NCBI RefSeq assembly: GCF_000955955.1
Contig: NZ_JYJG01000016.1
Location: 62,001 to 126,000, forward strand
From: Lentzea aerocolonigenes
GTDB lineage: Bacteria > Actinomycetota > Actinomycetes > Mycobacteriales > Pseudonocardiaceae
Reading direction: 5' to 3'
DNA length: 64,000 nucleotides
The notes beneath the pieces are model-generated. The model saw only the letters and a list, made by a program, of their open reading frames with translations, was not told the DNA's origin and did not search any database. Numbering within the stretch: position 1 is the first letter of the stretch; each line of letters opens with the position of its first letter. Shown here piece by piece: positions 52,416-60,837 of the stretch. A program made the translations under genes and the position numbers.

Positions 52416-53564
52416 ATGTCCTTCCTGATCGGCGGACGACCGCTGGCCGACCGGCTCGTCGCGGAGCTGCCCTCGTTCGTGCGGCAGGTGCTCGCGGAGA
52501 TCACCTCACGTGTGCCGGAGTACCAGCAGCTGCCCGGTGAAGAGCTGGCCGGTGACATCACGCGCGTGATCGAGCAGGCGCTGCGCGCGTTCGCCGATGT
52601 TCTGCGCACCGGAGTGCTGCCGACCGGGGAGGAGCTGCGGTTCCTGCGCGAGTCGGCGGCGCGGCGGGCCGAGGAGGGCGTGCCGGTCGACGTGGTGCTC
52701 ACCGCGTACCACGTGGGCATCCAGGTCGTCTGGGAAGCGCTGGTGCCCGACGCCCGGCCGGAGGAGGTCGGGGAGGTGCTGAAGCTCAACGCGCTGGCCA
52801 TGCGCTACCTGCAGGTGGTCACGCCCGTGGTGAGCGCGGGATACCTGGACGAGCGGCAGACGATCTTCGACGACGAGCGGTCCGCGCGGCACACGTTGCT
52901 GACCGGGTTGCTCGCCGGAACCGTTGAGGCGTCCGGGCCTTATGTGGTGCTGGCGCTGCACGTGCCGCCGCATCCGGACGAGCTGCTGCCCGGTGTGGAC
53001 GCTTCCGTTGCGGCACGGCGGAAGCTGCGCCGGTTGCGGACGGAGTTGGAGCGGCACAGCCGGGAGCCGGTGCTGTCGTCGCTCGGGGTGGAGGGCGGGC
53101 TGGCGTTGCTGCCAGGCGACGATCTGCCTTTGGACCGGATCGTGGCGGACGTGACGCGGGCTGCGGGCGTTCCGTTGACAGTGGCGGCGGTCGCGGCCCC
53201 ACCCTCCGGGGTCGCGGCCGCCGCCGGGCTGGCGCGCGAGGTGCTCGACGTGGCGCTGCGGTCAGGTCCTGGCCTGTACCGCCTGGCCGACGTCCTGCTG
53301 GAGTACCAGTTGTCCCGTCCCAGCGCCGCTCTCGGGCCGCTCGCCGCGGTGGTTGCGCCGTTGTCCGATGAACTTGTTGGCACGCTTGAGGTTTATCTCC
53401 GGCGTGGCTCGCGGCGTCCGGCTGCTTCAGAGCTGCACGTGCATCCGAACACAGTGGACTACCGGTTGCGCCGGGTCGCAGAGCTGACCGGCCTGGACCC
53501 GACGCGGATCGAGCACGTCACGCTCCTGACCGCAGCCCTTGCAGCGCGGCGCGCCCAACCGTGA
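52416..53564 (+). CDS. PucR-type transcriptional regulator
   Basis: 382 residues. The C-terminal helix-turn-helix (SELHVHPNTVDYRLRRVAELTGLDP) is the PucR/CdaR type. The N-terminal ~150 residues are a helical sensor-like domain and the centre resembles a degenerate GGDEF-like region. The ATG at 52416 is 31 bp after the lysyl-oxidase gene, so co-transcription is possible. It overlaps the convergent hydrolase gene by 47 bp. The target is unknown. Confidence 0.88.
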   Translation: MSFLIGGRPLADRLVAELPSFVRQVLAEITSRVPEYQQLPGEELAGDITRVIEQALRAFADVLRTGVLPTGEELRFLRESAARRAEEGVPVDVVLTAYHVGIQVVWEALVPDARPEEVGEVLKLNALAMRYLQVVTPVVSAGYLDERQTIFDDERSARHTLLTGLLAGTVEASGPYVVLALHVPPHPDELLPGVDASVAARRKLRRLRTELERHSREPVLSSLGVEGGLALLPGDDLPLDRIVADVTRAAGVPLTVAAVAAPPSGVAAAAGLAREVLDVALRSGPGLYRLADVLLEYQLSRPSAALGPLAAVVAPLSDELVGTLEVYLRRGSRRPAASELHVHPNTVDYRLRRVAELTGLDPTRIEHVTLLTAALAARRAQP

Positions 53565-54366
53565 GACCGAACGCCTTCATGCCGGCGGCGTTGGGGTGCA
53601 ACGGTGCGGCGATCGTCGTCGGGATCAGGCCTTCGAGGTAGCGGTCAGCGGGTTCGGCGCAGATGTCGTGGCCGACGCTCACCGCGGCGAAGTCCACGAA
53701 CGTCGCGTGGCGCTTGGTGGTCTCGGCCTTGATGGTCGCGCTGATCTTGTTCATCACGCTCTGCAGGTAGTCGCCGTCACGACCCCAGACGGGCTGCCGC
53801 GGGTAACAGCCGCCCGGTCTGAGGTAGGTGCCGTAGCCGGTGATCACGAGCTTCGCGTTGGGCGAGCGCTTCTTGATCGCGTCGAGTGCGGCGCCGAACT
53901 CCGGTGCCCACGCGTCGACGGCTTTGGCGAGCTGGTCCTGGCCACCGGCGGTGTAGCGGTCCTTGCAGGAGATGCCCGCGGGTTCCGGCAGGAAGTTGAT
54001 GCAGCTCAACGCCGTCTGGAAGAGCCCGATGTCGTTGGCGCCGATCGTGAGCGACACGAGGTCCGTGGTCGGCTTCAGCGCCTCCAGCTGCGGCGTCACG
54101 AACCCGAACTGGTGGCCCTGCAGATGATCGGTCTCGGCGCCGGAACACGTGACGTCCGTGAGCTTCGCCCCGAGGTACTGCGCCGCGACCTGCGGGTAGT
54201 TGTGATCACTGCGCAGGCACCAGAGCGCGGGGTCCTGGTTGGGAATCAGTGGGCCCGCCGCGGCTGAATCGCCGAGTGCCACGTACTCGATGCCGCTCTC
54301 GGCCTGTGCTGTGCTTGTTCCGGCGACCAATGCCGTGATCAGTGCCAACCCGGCCACGATCCGCAT
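53518..54366 (-). CDS. secreted SGNH-family hydrolase
   Basis: 282 residues with a signal peptide (IVAGLALITALVAGTSTAQA). The catalytic Ser is in YVALGDSAAAGP, the Gly in TCSGAETDHLQG, the Asn in TIGANDIGLF, and the His in APLHPNAAGMKAF. Six cysteines suggest three disulphides, as in actinomycete secreted lipases of this fold. It probably hydrolyses lipid or aryl esters outside the cell. Confidence 0.9.
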   Translation of the reverse strand: MRIVAGLALITALVAGTSTAQAESGIEYVALGDSAAAGPLIPNQDPALWCLRSDHNYPQVAAQYLGAKLTDVTCSGAETDHLQGHQFGFVTPQLEALKPTTDLVSLTIGANDIGLFQTALSCINFLPEPAGISCKDRYTAGGQDQLAKAVDAWAPEFGAALDAIKKRSPNAKLVITGYGTYLRPGGCYPRQPVWGRDGDYLQSVMNKISATIKAETTKRHATFVDFAAVSVGHDICAEPADRYLEGLIPTTIAAPLHPNAAGMKAFGLTVGRAALQGLRSGA

Positions 54367-54482
54367 CCCGAACCTCCCACGTCGTTGTCAGGTCAGCTCA
54401 TCGTGGTGGTTCAGGTCACTGGTGCGGGTGGGACGTTGCCCAGAGTCATCCGGTCGTGTTTGTGACCTATCACAATGGACGA

Positions 54483-55223
54483 GTGACTCCTGGGGAACTC
54501 CTCTCGTTGGCCGCCCAGTCCTGCGTGGACGCGGCCGAGCTGCTGCACGAGGTTCGCGTCTCAGTTGCTTTGAAGGGTGCGTTCGACCAGGTCAGCTCGG
54601 CTGATCTGGAGGTGGAGGCGTTCCTGCGTGCCGCTTTGACGTCGGGTGCGCCCGGCTCCGCGGTCGTCGGGGAGGAGCTCGGGTCGGCTTCCGCGCCGAT
54701 CACCTGGTTCGTCGACCCGATCGACGGCACGCGGAACTTCGTGCGCGGCATCCCGCTGGCGTGCATCTCGGTGGCGGCTGCGGTGGATGGGCAGCTGGTC
54801 GCGGGCTGCGTGCTCGATCCGTTCCGCGATGAGCTGTTCACAGCCGCTGTGGGCGTGCCGTTCTCGGTGCACTCTTCCGGCTTGGTCATCCCGCCTGGTG
54901 TGAGTCCGCGGCCGCTCGTGCTGACCGACATCCCGTTGCCCGGGAGTGCTCATGGCGGCGAGATGGAGTTGCTGGGCTCTCTGATGGAGGTCGCGGACGT
55001 GCGGCGGGTCTACGTGACCGCGTTGTCGCTTGCCTGGGTCGCGGCAGGCCGAGCGGACGCGGCGGCGAACCTCGGCATCCACCCGTGGGACGTGGCGGCG
55101 GGCTCGGTGCTGGTGCGTGAGGCCGGCGGGGAGTTCTGGCCTGTGGGCTCGGACGGATTCGTGGCCGGCCGTGGTGAGATCGTCTCGTGGCTGCTTGAAC
55201 GGCTGGAGGGCATCGTCTCGTGA
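54483..55223 (+). CDS. inositol-monophosphatase-family protein
   Basis: 246 residues of the lithium-sensitive phosphatase fold. Metal-binding motif 1 is VVGEELGS, motif 2 is WFVDPIDGTRNFVRGIP, and the C-terminal motif is GIHPWDVAAGSVLVREAGG. The substrate could be inositol-1-phosphate, histidinol phosphate or PAP. It starts at a GTG at 54483; the longer frame has no family similarity. Coupled to the SDR gene by a GTGA overlap. Confidence 0.88.
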   Translation: MTPGELLSLAAQSCVDAAELLHEVRVSVALKGAFDQVSSADLEVEAFLRAALTSGAPGSAVVGEELGSASAPITWFVDPIDGTRNFVRGIPLACISVAAAVDGQLVAGCVLDPFRDELFTAAVGVPFSVHSSGLVIPPGVSPRPLVLTDIPLPGSAHGGEMELLGSLMEVADVRRVYVTALSLAWVAAGRADAAANLGIHPWDVAAGSVLVREAGGEFWPVGSDGFVAGRGEIVSWLLERLEGIVS

Positions 55224-55894
55224 TCGATCTCAGCGGCAAGGTCGTGCTCGTCACCGGTGCGGGTGGTGGCTTGGGCGCGGGCATCGCTCGGCGGTTCTCC
55301 GACGCGGGCGCGTTGGTCGTGCGGCACAACGGTATTGCGGACGGCGACCTCCGCACGGACGCTGAACGCGTGGTGTCAGCGGCCTTCGGGGTGCACGGCC
55401 GACTGGACTTCGTCGTGAACAACGCGGGCGTGCAGCCCGTGGAACCGTTGCCGGACATGACCGTCGCGCAGTGGCAGTCCGTTGTGGACACGAACCTGAC
55501 CGGCCCGTTCGCCGTGACCCAAGCCGCTGCTCGGTTCTCCGTCAGCTCGATCACGCACATCGCGTCGATCGAGGGCTCACATCCGGCTTTGGGTCACGCC
55601 CACTACAGCGCCTCGAAAGCCGCGCTGATCATGCACGCGCGGGCCGCGGCTTTGGAGTACGGCCCGCGCATTCGCGTCAACACGGTCTCGCCAGGTCTGA
55701 TCGACCGTCCCGGCATCTCGGCCGAGTGGCCGGAGGGCGTGGCGCGGTGGCGCGCAGCAGCACCGTTGGGGCGCTTGGGTTCTTCGGAGGACATCGGGAA
55801 CGCCTGCGTGTTCCTGGCTTCGGACCTGGCTTCCTGGATCACCGGCCACGACCTGATCGTCGACGGCGGCGTGACGGCCCGCCCGACCTGGTAG
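55220..55894 (+). CDS. SDR-family oxidoreductase
   Basis: 224 residues. NAD(P)-binding TGAGGGLGAGIARRF, the NNAG motif, and the active site Ser (HIASIEGSH) with Y-S-A-S-K are in order, and the C-terminus is the normal ITGHDLIVDGGVTARPTW. Substrate unknown. A GTG at 55220 overlaps the phosphatase stop. The convergent neighbour is a broken member of the same family. Confidence 0.9.
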   Translation: MIDLSGKVVLVTGAGGGLGAGIARRFSDAGALVVRHNGIADGDLRTDAERVVSAAFGVHGRLDFVVNNAGVQPVEPLPDMTVAQWQSVVDTNLTGPFAVTQAAARFSVSSITHIASIEGSHPALGHAHYSASKAALIMHARAAALEYGPRIRVNTVSPGLIDRPGISAEWPEGVARWRAAAPLGRLGSSEDIGNACVFLASDLASWITGHDLIVDGGVTARPTW

Positions 55895-56190
<296 letters not shown>

Positions 56191-56215
56191 TATCGACTTG
56201 CCACTTTCGCCGCAG

Positions 56216-56255
56216 GCTGCCACTATCTGCCACATCCTGCCAAAGCCTGCCGGAA
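56216..56255. repeat. four tandem 10-bp CTGCC repeats
   Basis: CTGCC starts at 56217, 56227, 56237 and 56247, exactly one helical turn apart, with three copies continuing CTGCCA. The array ends just before the ribosome-binding site and GTG of the next gene. It looks like an operator or small iteron array. Confidence 0.6.
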
Positions 56256-56265
56256 CGGAGCCGTC

Positions 56266-56826
56266 GTGAGCCTGCCGCGTTGGAACGACCCCAGCCTCAG
56301 CCTGGGTTCGATGGCGCGCGCCGCCCTGTGGCTGGCGACGGTGGTCGGCGAGGGCAACAAGTTCTCGAAGCGGGATCTGCGGGACGCGTTCCCCGGAGTC
56401 GCCCAGATCGACCGGCGGATGCGCGACCTGCGGGACTACGAGTGGACCATCGACACCATCAGGGAGGACTCCACGCTGACGTACGAGGAGTTCCGTCTGG
56501 TGCACATCGGGGTGCACGTGTGGTCCCCGAAGGAACGGCGCGCCGCCAAGCCGCCGAACGTCGACGTGGCGCGCAGCCGAACCCTCTTCACCGTGAAGAC
56601 CCCGTCGAACCCCGACACCGTGCGAGAACAGGTCGCGGCACTGGCGCACGACGACAAGGTCTTGGTTCTCGCCTGGCTCGTGAAGGGGCGTCGCGACCAC
56701 ACGCCCGCCGAACGGGCTTTCCAGGCGGCACAGGCCCTGCCGCCCGAGGCCCGCCAGGCACTCATGGCCCAACTCGCCGACGACCTCGTCGGCCAGATCA
56801 AGGAGACACGACCGATGACCGACTGA
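56266..56826 (+). CDS. unrecognised protein with winged-helix-like N-terminus (186 aa)
   Basis: Not a named family. A GTG at 56266 has GGAG 5 bp upstream. Residues 15-75 (FSKRDLRDAFPGVAQIDRRMRDLRDY followed by a W-T-I-D-T strand) resemble the winged-helix domain found at the N-terminus of some actinobacterial HNH-type and restriction-related proteins. The C-terminal half is Ala/Leu/Gln-rich and helical. The tandem repeats just upstream could be its binding sites. Together with the decayed gene and the tRNA nearby, it may be a remnant of an inserted element. Confidence 0.65.
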   Translation: MSLPRWNDPSLSLGSMARAALWLATVVGEGNKFSKRDLRDAFPGVAQIDRRMRDLRDYEWTIDTIREDSTLTYEEFRLVHIGVHVWSPKERRAAKPPNVDVARSRTLFTVKTPSNPDTVREQVAALAHDDKVLVLAWLVKGRRDHTPAERAFQAAQALPPEARQALMAQLADDLVGQIKETRPMTD

Positions 56827-56913
56827 GGTGCGGTGGTCACGTTCTTGCACAACGCGACCACCGCGCACGCGAACCGACCCCGACCAGCACACCAGCCGTG
56901 AGGAGCCATCCGC

Positions 56914-57084
56914 TTGCCCAACCCTAACCCGCACCGCCCGCCACGGCGGCACACCACCTTCTGGGAGCTGTTCGAGCGGCGTGAACCGTTCCGCCGCCTC
57001 CTGCTGCTCCTGATCACCGTCGGCGTCATCACCCTGGCACTCACGCACGGCCCAGAAGCGGTGCCGATACTGCTGAGCCGTTGA
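56914..57084 (+). CDS. 56-residue single-pass membrane protein
   Basis: Not recognised. A TTG at 56914 has AGGAG at 56901-56905 with 8-bp spacing. The N-terminus is Pro/His/Arg-rich, then FWELFERREPFRR precedes one membrane helix (LLLLLITVGVITLALT). The tail is GPEAVPILLSR. Codon use matches the neighbours. It lies 87 bp after the 186-residue gene and ends before a perfect hairpin. Confidence 0.6.
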   Translation: MPNPNPHRPPRRHTTFWELFERREPFRRLLLLLITVGVITLALTHGPEAVPILLSR

Positions 57085-57092
57085 CCCCGAGA

Positions 57093-57120
57093 CGGTGGGC
57101 CGGCAACTGCCGGCCCACCG
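57093..57120. terminator. perfect 12-bp hairpin
   Basis: CGGTGGGCCGGC-AACT-GCCGGCCCACCG. It lies 8 bp after the stop of the 56-residue gene. No T run follows, but the stem is very strong. Confidence 0.65.
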
Positions 57121-57295
57121 CCGGGACACACTCACTGTGGCTCACGCCACTGCGCCGAACAGGTAGCTCTGCGGCCGAACCGGGAACTCACCAGTACCGC
57201 AACGATGCCGCGAACCCCAGCGTCACCGTGGGTTACAAGATCATCTAAGGACAACGCTTGCGCTGGTCAGCACCATCGCAAGTGGGTGAAGCGCG
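57121..57295. other. gap without a convincing gene
   Basis: A short open stretch ending in VTVGYKII and TAA at 57245-57247 has G/C-rich third positions but no start codon and no ribosome-binding site. It may be the tail of a lost gene. Nothing else is apparent apart from the CCA end of the tRNA. Confidence 0.3.
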
Positions 57296-57372
57296 TGGTG
57301 CCCCCGACGGGATTCGAACCCGTACTGTGATCCTTTTAAGGGACCTGCCTCTACCGATTGGGCTACGGGGGC
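57296..57372 (-). tRNA. tRNA with UAA anticodon and short variable arm (tRNA-Leu-like)
   Basis: The cloverleaf reads: acceptor GCCCCCG/CGGGGGC, D arm GCC...GGC, anticodon stem GGTCC/GGATC with loop CTTAAAA (anticodon UAA), a 5-nt variable region ACAGT, T arm ACGGG-TTCGAAT-CCCGT, discriminator A73 and an encoded CCA. The UAA anticodon reads the leucine codon UUA and A73 fits leucine. However, bacterial tRNA-Leu normally has a long variable arm, absent here. The 3-bp D stem is also unusual. It is either a non-canonical or element-borne tRNA, or a misread isotype. Confidence 0.8.
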
Positions 57373-57490
57373 GCGGTGAGCCTAGGCCTTGATCGTCGGC
57401 TTGTGTGAGCGGATGGTCTTTTCTCGCCCGCACGGCCCAGCGAATTGGACTAGAGCGAGCATCCGGGTAAGCGTCGAACGGACCCGAACA

Positions 57491-58594
57491 TCAGCGTGCC
57501 CTCCCCGCTCCGAGCAGCTCCTTGAAGCGCAGCGCGACCCAGTCGTGGACCGCGGCGGAGACCGAGTTGTCGCCTGCGCGGTGCTCGAACCAGCGCCAGT
57601 CGCAGTTCACGTTGATCTCCAGGAACACGTGGTCGGAGCCGGTGACGAGCAGGTCGAACGCCGCCACCTGCACGCGCCAGTGGCGTGCCAGAGCCAGCAA
57701 ACGGTCCGACAAAGAAGAAGGCACCGAGGTGGGCGTCACGCGCACGGCGTCGGGGTCGACCCAGAGCTGGGCCGGGTCGAGTTTGTCGACCTGGAACGCG
57801 ATGCAGCGCTCCCCCACCACGAACACGCGCAGCTCGGTGTCGGACGGCACGTACTCCTGGACGATCACCGGCGCGGGCTCAGGGGCGTCGGAAGCACGCG
57901 AAGTCTCAAGAGGGCGCGGGAACAGGCCGTGCTGCACGCCGGGGCGCGGTTCCAGCAAGTGGCGCCCAGCCGTCTTGACGATGCAGCGGCCGCCGCCGGG
58001 GCGCGTACGGCCCGGACGCGTCGTCACGGCCGTGCGTGGCACACGCAAGCCGAAAGCAGATGCATCCGACAGCTGCGTGAGGCGGTCCAGATGCGTCGAG
58101 AAGCGCGAAGGGTTCACGTGTGCCCAGTCGGAGCGCGACGACAGCCAGTTGGCCACTGAGGCCCACTGGTCGACCGCGTAGGCGCCGGCCAGCGTGCCGG
58201 GCTCGACGGGGACTGCGGAGAGCTCGAAATGGCGGCGCCACACCAGAAGCGGGCGCAGCAGCCAACGGTCGAGTTCAACGAGAGGCTGGTCCGTGTAGAC
58301 GGACAGGGGGAGGTCGACGCATCGGTCGGCGTCGATGCGGGCCATCCGGATGCCGCGCTCGGCCAGGGCGATGGAGAGCTCGTTCATCTCCATGTCGGCG
58401 GCGCGCGCCAGTACGAGCACACAGGGTTGGGGGTTGCCATCGCCCTCGTCGACCATGCCGAGGCGATGCACCTGTTCCTGGAAGTCCAGGCATTTGGGCG
58501 GCGAGCGGAAGAGGTAGTCCTGACCCTGGAGCAGCAGAGGTCTGGCAGCCTCGGACGGGGCACCTGGCACCCGCCCGTCAGCTGACCTGCTCAA
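57491..58594 (-). CDS. ATP-grasp enzyme coupled to a 40-residue peptide gene
   Basis: 367 residues. The C-terminal half has the ATP-grasp fold: IVKTAGRHLLEPR, VIVQEYVPSDTELRVFVVG, and the metal-binding end DHVFLEINVNCDWRWFE. The N-terminal half (LVLARAADMEMNELSIALAERG..ARIDADRC) resembles the pre-ATP-grasp part of MvdD/TgmB-type peptide maturases. Such enzymes make ester or amide links between side chains of a precursor peptide. A TTG at 58594 overlaps the stop of the small gene upstream, so the two are translationally coupled. The actual substrate is inferred from that coupling only. Confidence 0.75.
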   Translation of the reverse strand: MSRSADGRVPGAPSEAARPLLLQGQDYLFRSPPKCLDFQEQVHRLGMVDEGDGNPQPCVLVLARAADMEMNELSIALAERGIRMARIDADRCVDLPLSVYTDQPLVELDRWLLRPLLVWRRHFELSAVPVEPGTLAGAYAVDQWASVANWLSSRSDWAHVNPSRFSTHLDRLTQLSDASAFGLRVPRTAVTTRPGRTRPGGGRCIVKTAGRHLLEPRPGVQHGLFPRPLETSRASDAPEPAPVIVQEYVPSDTELRVFVVGERCIAFQVDKLDPAQLWVDPDAVRVTPTSVPSSLSDRLLALARHWRVQVAAFDLLVTGSDHVFLEINVNCDWRWFEHRAGDNSVSAAVHDWVALRFKELLGAGRAR

Positions 58595-58713
58595 TCGTCC
58601 TTCTTGCTGCGGAAACTCTGCCCCGCCTGCGCGTACTCTGCGGCGTACTGCGCCAACGCGGGGTCCTCGATCTCACCGCGACGAAGCTGTGCGGCCAGCT
58701 CCTCGAGAGACAT
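58591..58713 (-). CDS. 40-residue peptide, candidate ATP-grasp substrate
   Basis: Too short for usual gene calling but well supported: AGAGGTGATCCCG before the ATG at 58713 is a near-perfect ribosome-binding site. The peptide starts MSLEELAAQLRRGEIEDPAL, an amphipathic helical leader, and ends SFRSKKDD. That end clusters possible nucleophiles (two Ser, two Lys) with two Asp, as in graspetide cores where Asp/Glu side chains are joined to Ser/Thr or Lys. The stop overlaps the start of the ATP-grasp gene. It could instead be a regulatory subunit of that enzyme. Confidence 0.7.
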   Translation of the reverse strand: MSLEELAAQLRRGEIEDPALAQYAAEYAQAGQSFRSKKDD

Positions 58714-58770
58714 CGGGATCACCTCTCTCCCCACACAGGCGAATCACGCATTCAGGTGATGCACCAGCCG

Positions 58771-58800
58771 TAGTCTCTGGTTCACGTAACGCAATGTCAA
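58771..58800 (-). promoter_or_regulatory. candidate promoter of the peptide/ATP-grasp pair
   Basis: On the minus strand a perfect -35 TTGACA (58800-58795), an 18-bp spacer and AGACTA (58776-58771) lie about 58 bp before the peptide ATG. Confidence 0.4.
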
Positions 58801-58860
58801 GGCGACCCTCAGAGCTTTACTCCGATTGGGCGCTTAAGTTCGGCCTCCGGACCAACGAAA

Positions 58861-58888
58861 TGCCCCGAACGTGATAACGCTCGGGGCA
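58861..58888 (-). terminator. terminator after ndh
   Basis: TGCCCCGA pairs with TCGGGGCA around an inner 3-bp stem and is followed on the minus strand by TTTCGTT, 25 bp after the ndh stop. Confidence 0.7.
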
Positions 58889-58913
58889 CCTCACCACTCA
58901 CAGAGAGTAAAGG

Positions 58914-60239
58914 TCAGCTCTGCACCGCACGGTCGAAGTCCGACTTCGGGTCGTTGATCTGTCCCAGAGCCACGACCTCGCGACCGTAGAACAACGCCTG
59001 CGTCCAGTCCATCAGCACTCGGAGCTTGCGGTTCACGGTCGGCATGAACGCAACGTGGTAGCTGCGGTGCATGAACCACGCCGGCAGGCCCTTGAAGCGC
59101 AGGCCGAACACGTCCGCGACGCCCTTGTAGAGGCCGAGGCCCGCGACCGAGCCGAGGTACTTGTGGAAGTAGTCCTTCGGCTTCTGGCCGCGCATCTGCG
59201 CCACGATGTTCTTGGACAGCAGCTTCGACTGACGGATGGCGTGCTGCGCGTTGGGCACGCACGTCGCCGTCGGGTCCTCCTCGATGCGCGAGAGGTCCGG
59301 CACCGCGGAGCAGTCACCGGCGGCCCACACGCCGTCGAGGCCCTGGACCTGCATGGCGGCGGTGCACCGGACGCGGCCGCGCTCGTCGAGCGGCAGGTCC
59401 GTGTTGCGCAGCACCGGGTTCGCCTTCATGCCGGCGGTCCAGATGATCGTGTCGGAGTCGAACTCGGTGCCGTCGTCAAGAACGACGTGGCCGTTCTCCA
59501 GCGACTTCACGCGGGTGTCGAGGTAGATCTTGATGCCGCGCTTCTCGAGTGCCTCGACGGTCCACGCGCCGAGCTTCGCGGACACCTCGGGCATGATCCG
59601 GCCGGCGGCCTCGACCAGGACCCAGTTCATCTCTTCGGGCTTGACGCCCTCGTAGTACCGAAGCGCATACCGCGTCATGTCCTCGAGCTCGGCGAGCGTC
59701 TCGATGCCCGCGAAGCCGCCACCGATCACGACGAAGCTGAGCAGCTTCTTGCGCAGGTCCGCGTTGTTCGTGCTGGCGGCCTGGTCCAGGCGCGACAGCA
59801 CGTGGTTGCGGACGTAGATCGCCTCGCCGATCGTCTTCATGCCGATGCCGACCTCGGCCAGGCCGGGGATCGGAAGCGTGCGGGAGATCGCACCCAGCGC
59901 GGAGACGAGCACGTCGTACTCGATCTCCTCGACGTGGCCGTCCGACAGCTCGGCGGTCACGATCTTGCGCGCGTGCTCGATCTTGGTGACGCGGCCCGTG
60001 ACGACGTGGCAGCGCTTGAGCACCTTGCGCAGGGGGGCGACGACGTGGCGCGGCTCGATGGAGCCGGCCGCCGCCTCAGGCAGGAAGGGCTGGTAGGTCA
60101 TGTGCGGCTGCGGGTCGATGACGGTGACGGAGGCCTCGCCGGAGCGCAGCTTCTTCTGCAGTCCGAGAGCCGTGTACATCCCGACGTACCCACCGCCGAC
60201 AATGACGATTCGTGTGGGTTGCGACTTCACAGCAGCCAT
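58914..60239 (-). CDS. ndh: type II NADH dehydrogenase
   Basis: 441 residues. Non-pumping NADH:menaquinone oxidoreductase on the inner membrane face. The FAD-binding motif is VIVGGGYVGMYTALGLQ, the NADH-binding motif is FVVIGGGFAGIETLAEL, and AAGDCSAVPDLS closes the flavin site. The C-terminal region (FMHRSYHVAFMPTVNRKLRVLMDW) is the membrane-attaching helix of the family. The ATG at 60239 is preferred to the in-frame GTG at 60245. Confidence 0.93.
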   Translation of the reverse strand: MAAVKSQPTRIVIVGGGYVGMYTALGLQKKLRSGEASVTVIDPQPHMTYQPFLPEAAAGSIEPRHVVAPLRKVLKRCHVVTGRVTKIEHARKIVTAELSDGHVEEIEYDVLVSALGAISRTLPIPGLAEVGIGMKTIGEAIYVRNHVLSRLDQAASTNNADLRKKLLSFVVIGGGFAGIETLAELEDMTRYALRYYEGVKPEEMNWVLVEAAGRIMPEVSAKLGAWTVEALEKRGIKIYLDTRVKSLENGHVVLDDGTEFDSDTIIWTAGMKANPVLRNTDLPLDERGRVRCTAAMQVQGLDGVWAAGDCSAVPDLSRIEEDPTATCVPNAQHAIRQSKLLSKNIVAQMRGQKPKDYFHKYLGSVAGLGLYKGVADVFGLRFKGLPAWFMHRSYHVAFMPTVNRKLRVLMDWTQALFYGREVVALGQINDPKSDFDRAVQS

Positions 60240-60381
60240 ACACATATGGTCGCACCAGGACCCCCTTTTTCGCGCGTCATAAGGGGCCGTTGTGACTACC
60301 GTCGCCGGGTGATGCCGAACACCATCGCGACTGACCTGCGCCTTGAGTCGGATTCGAGGAGTTCTCGCTGAGAGGGACGAT

Positions 60382-60837
60382 TCAGATCCTCAGCGCGACG
60401 ACCGCGATCACGACCGTCAGAGACCCTAGCCCGAGCAGCTCCACGAGCCCCAAGTCAGGCCCTGATGGGATGAACGCGGCGAACGCCGCGACACCAAAAG
60501 AGATCGCCTGGACAATGGCGAACCGGCGCGCTGGTGCTTTCAGCGCAGCGAGCTCGATTTTCGTTTTCACCGGAACGACCGCGGCCAATGCGGACGTCAC
60601 GTGAACCAGGTGCAGTGCCGGGATCATGAGCCACACGCCCAGCCGCAACGGGTGCCCGTCGCCGAACGCCATCGCCAGCGCCGCGTAGCCGATCAGCAAC
60701 GCCGGACCCGCGCTCCCCGGCATCAGCACCGACACCACCGTCAGCGCCGCCACGATCACCAGAGGCGCCACCGTGTCGGACTCCAGGTGCAGGATCAGCG
60801 CCACGGGCAACGCCGCGAGCACGATCGCCAGCCGCAT
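60382..60837 (-). CDS. membrane protein downstream of the DUF58 gene (151 aa)
   Basis: Not a named family. Five or so hydrophobic helices with a short basic loop (KTKIELAALKAPARRF). The ATG at 60837 overlaps the DUF58 stop (TGATG); an ATG at 60843 is also possible. Position suggests it is the last gene of the MoxR operon. Confidence 0.75.
   Translation of the reverse strand: MRLAIVLAALPVALILHLESDTVAPLVIVAALTVVSVLMPGSAGPALLIGYAALAMAFGDGHPLRLGVWLMIPALHLVHVTSALAAVVPVKTKIELAALKAPARRFAIVQAISFGVAAFAAFIPSGPDLGLVELLGLGSLTVVIAVVALRI

Noticed and set aside
57121..57247. coding-like stretch ending VTVGYKII
   Set aside because: No start codon; too short to claim as a gene.
60313..60372. 19-codon frame after the ndh promoter region
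   Set aside because: No ribosome-binding site, no neighbour coupling; chance frame.
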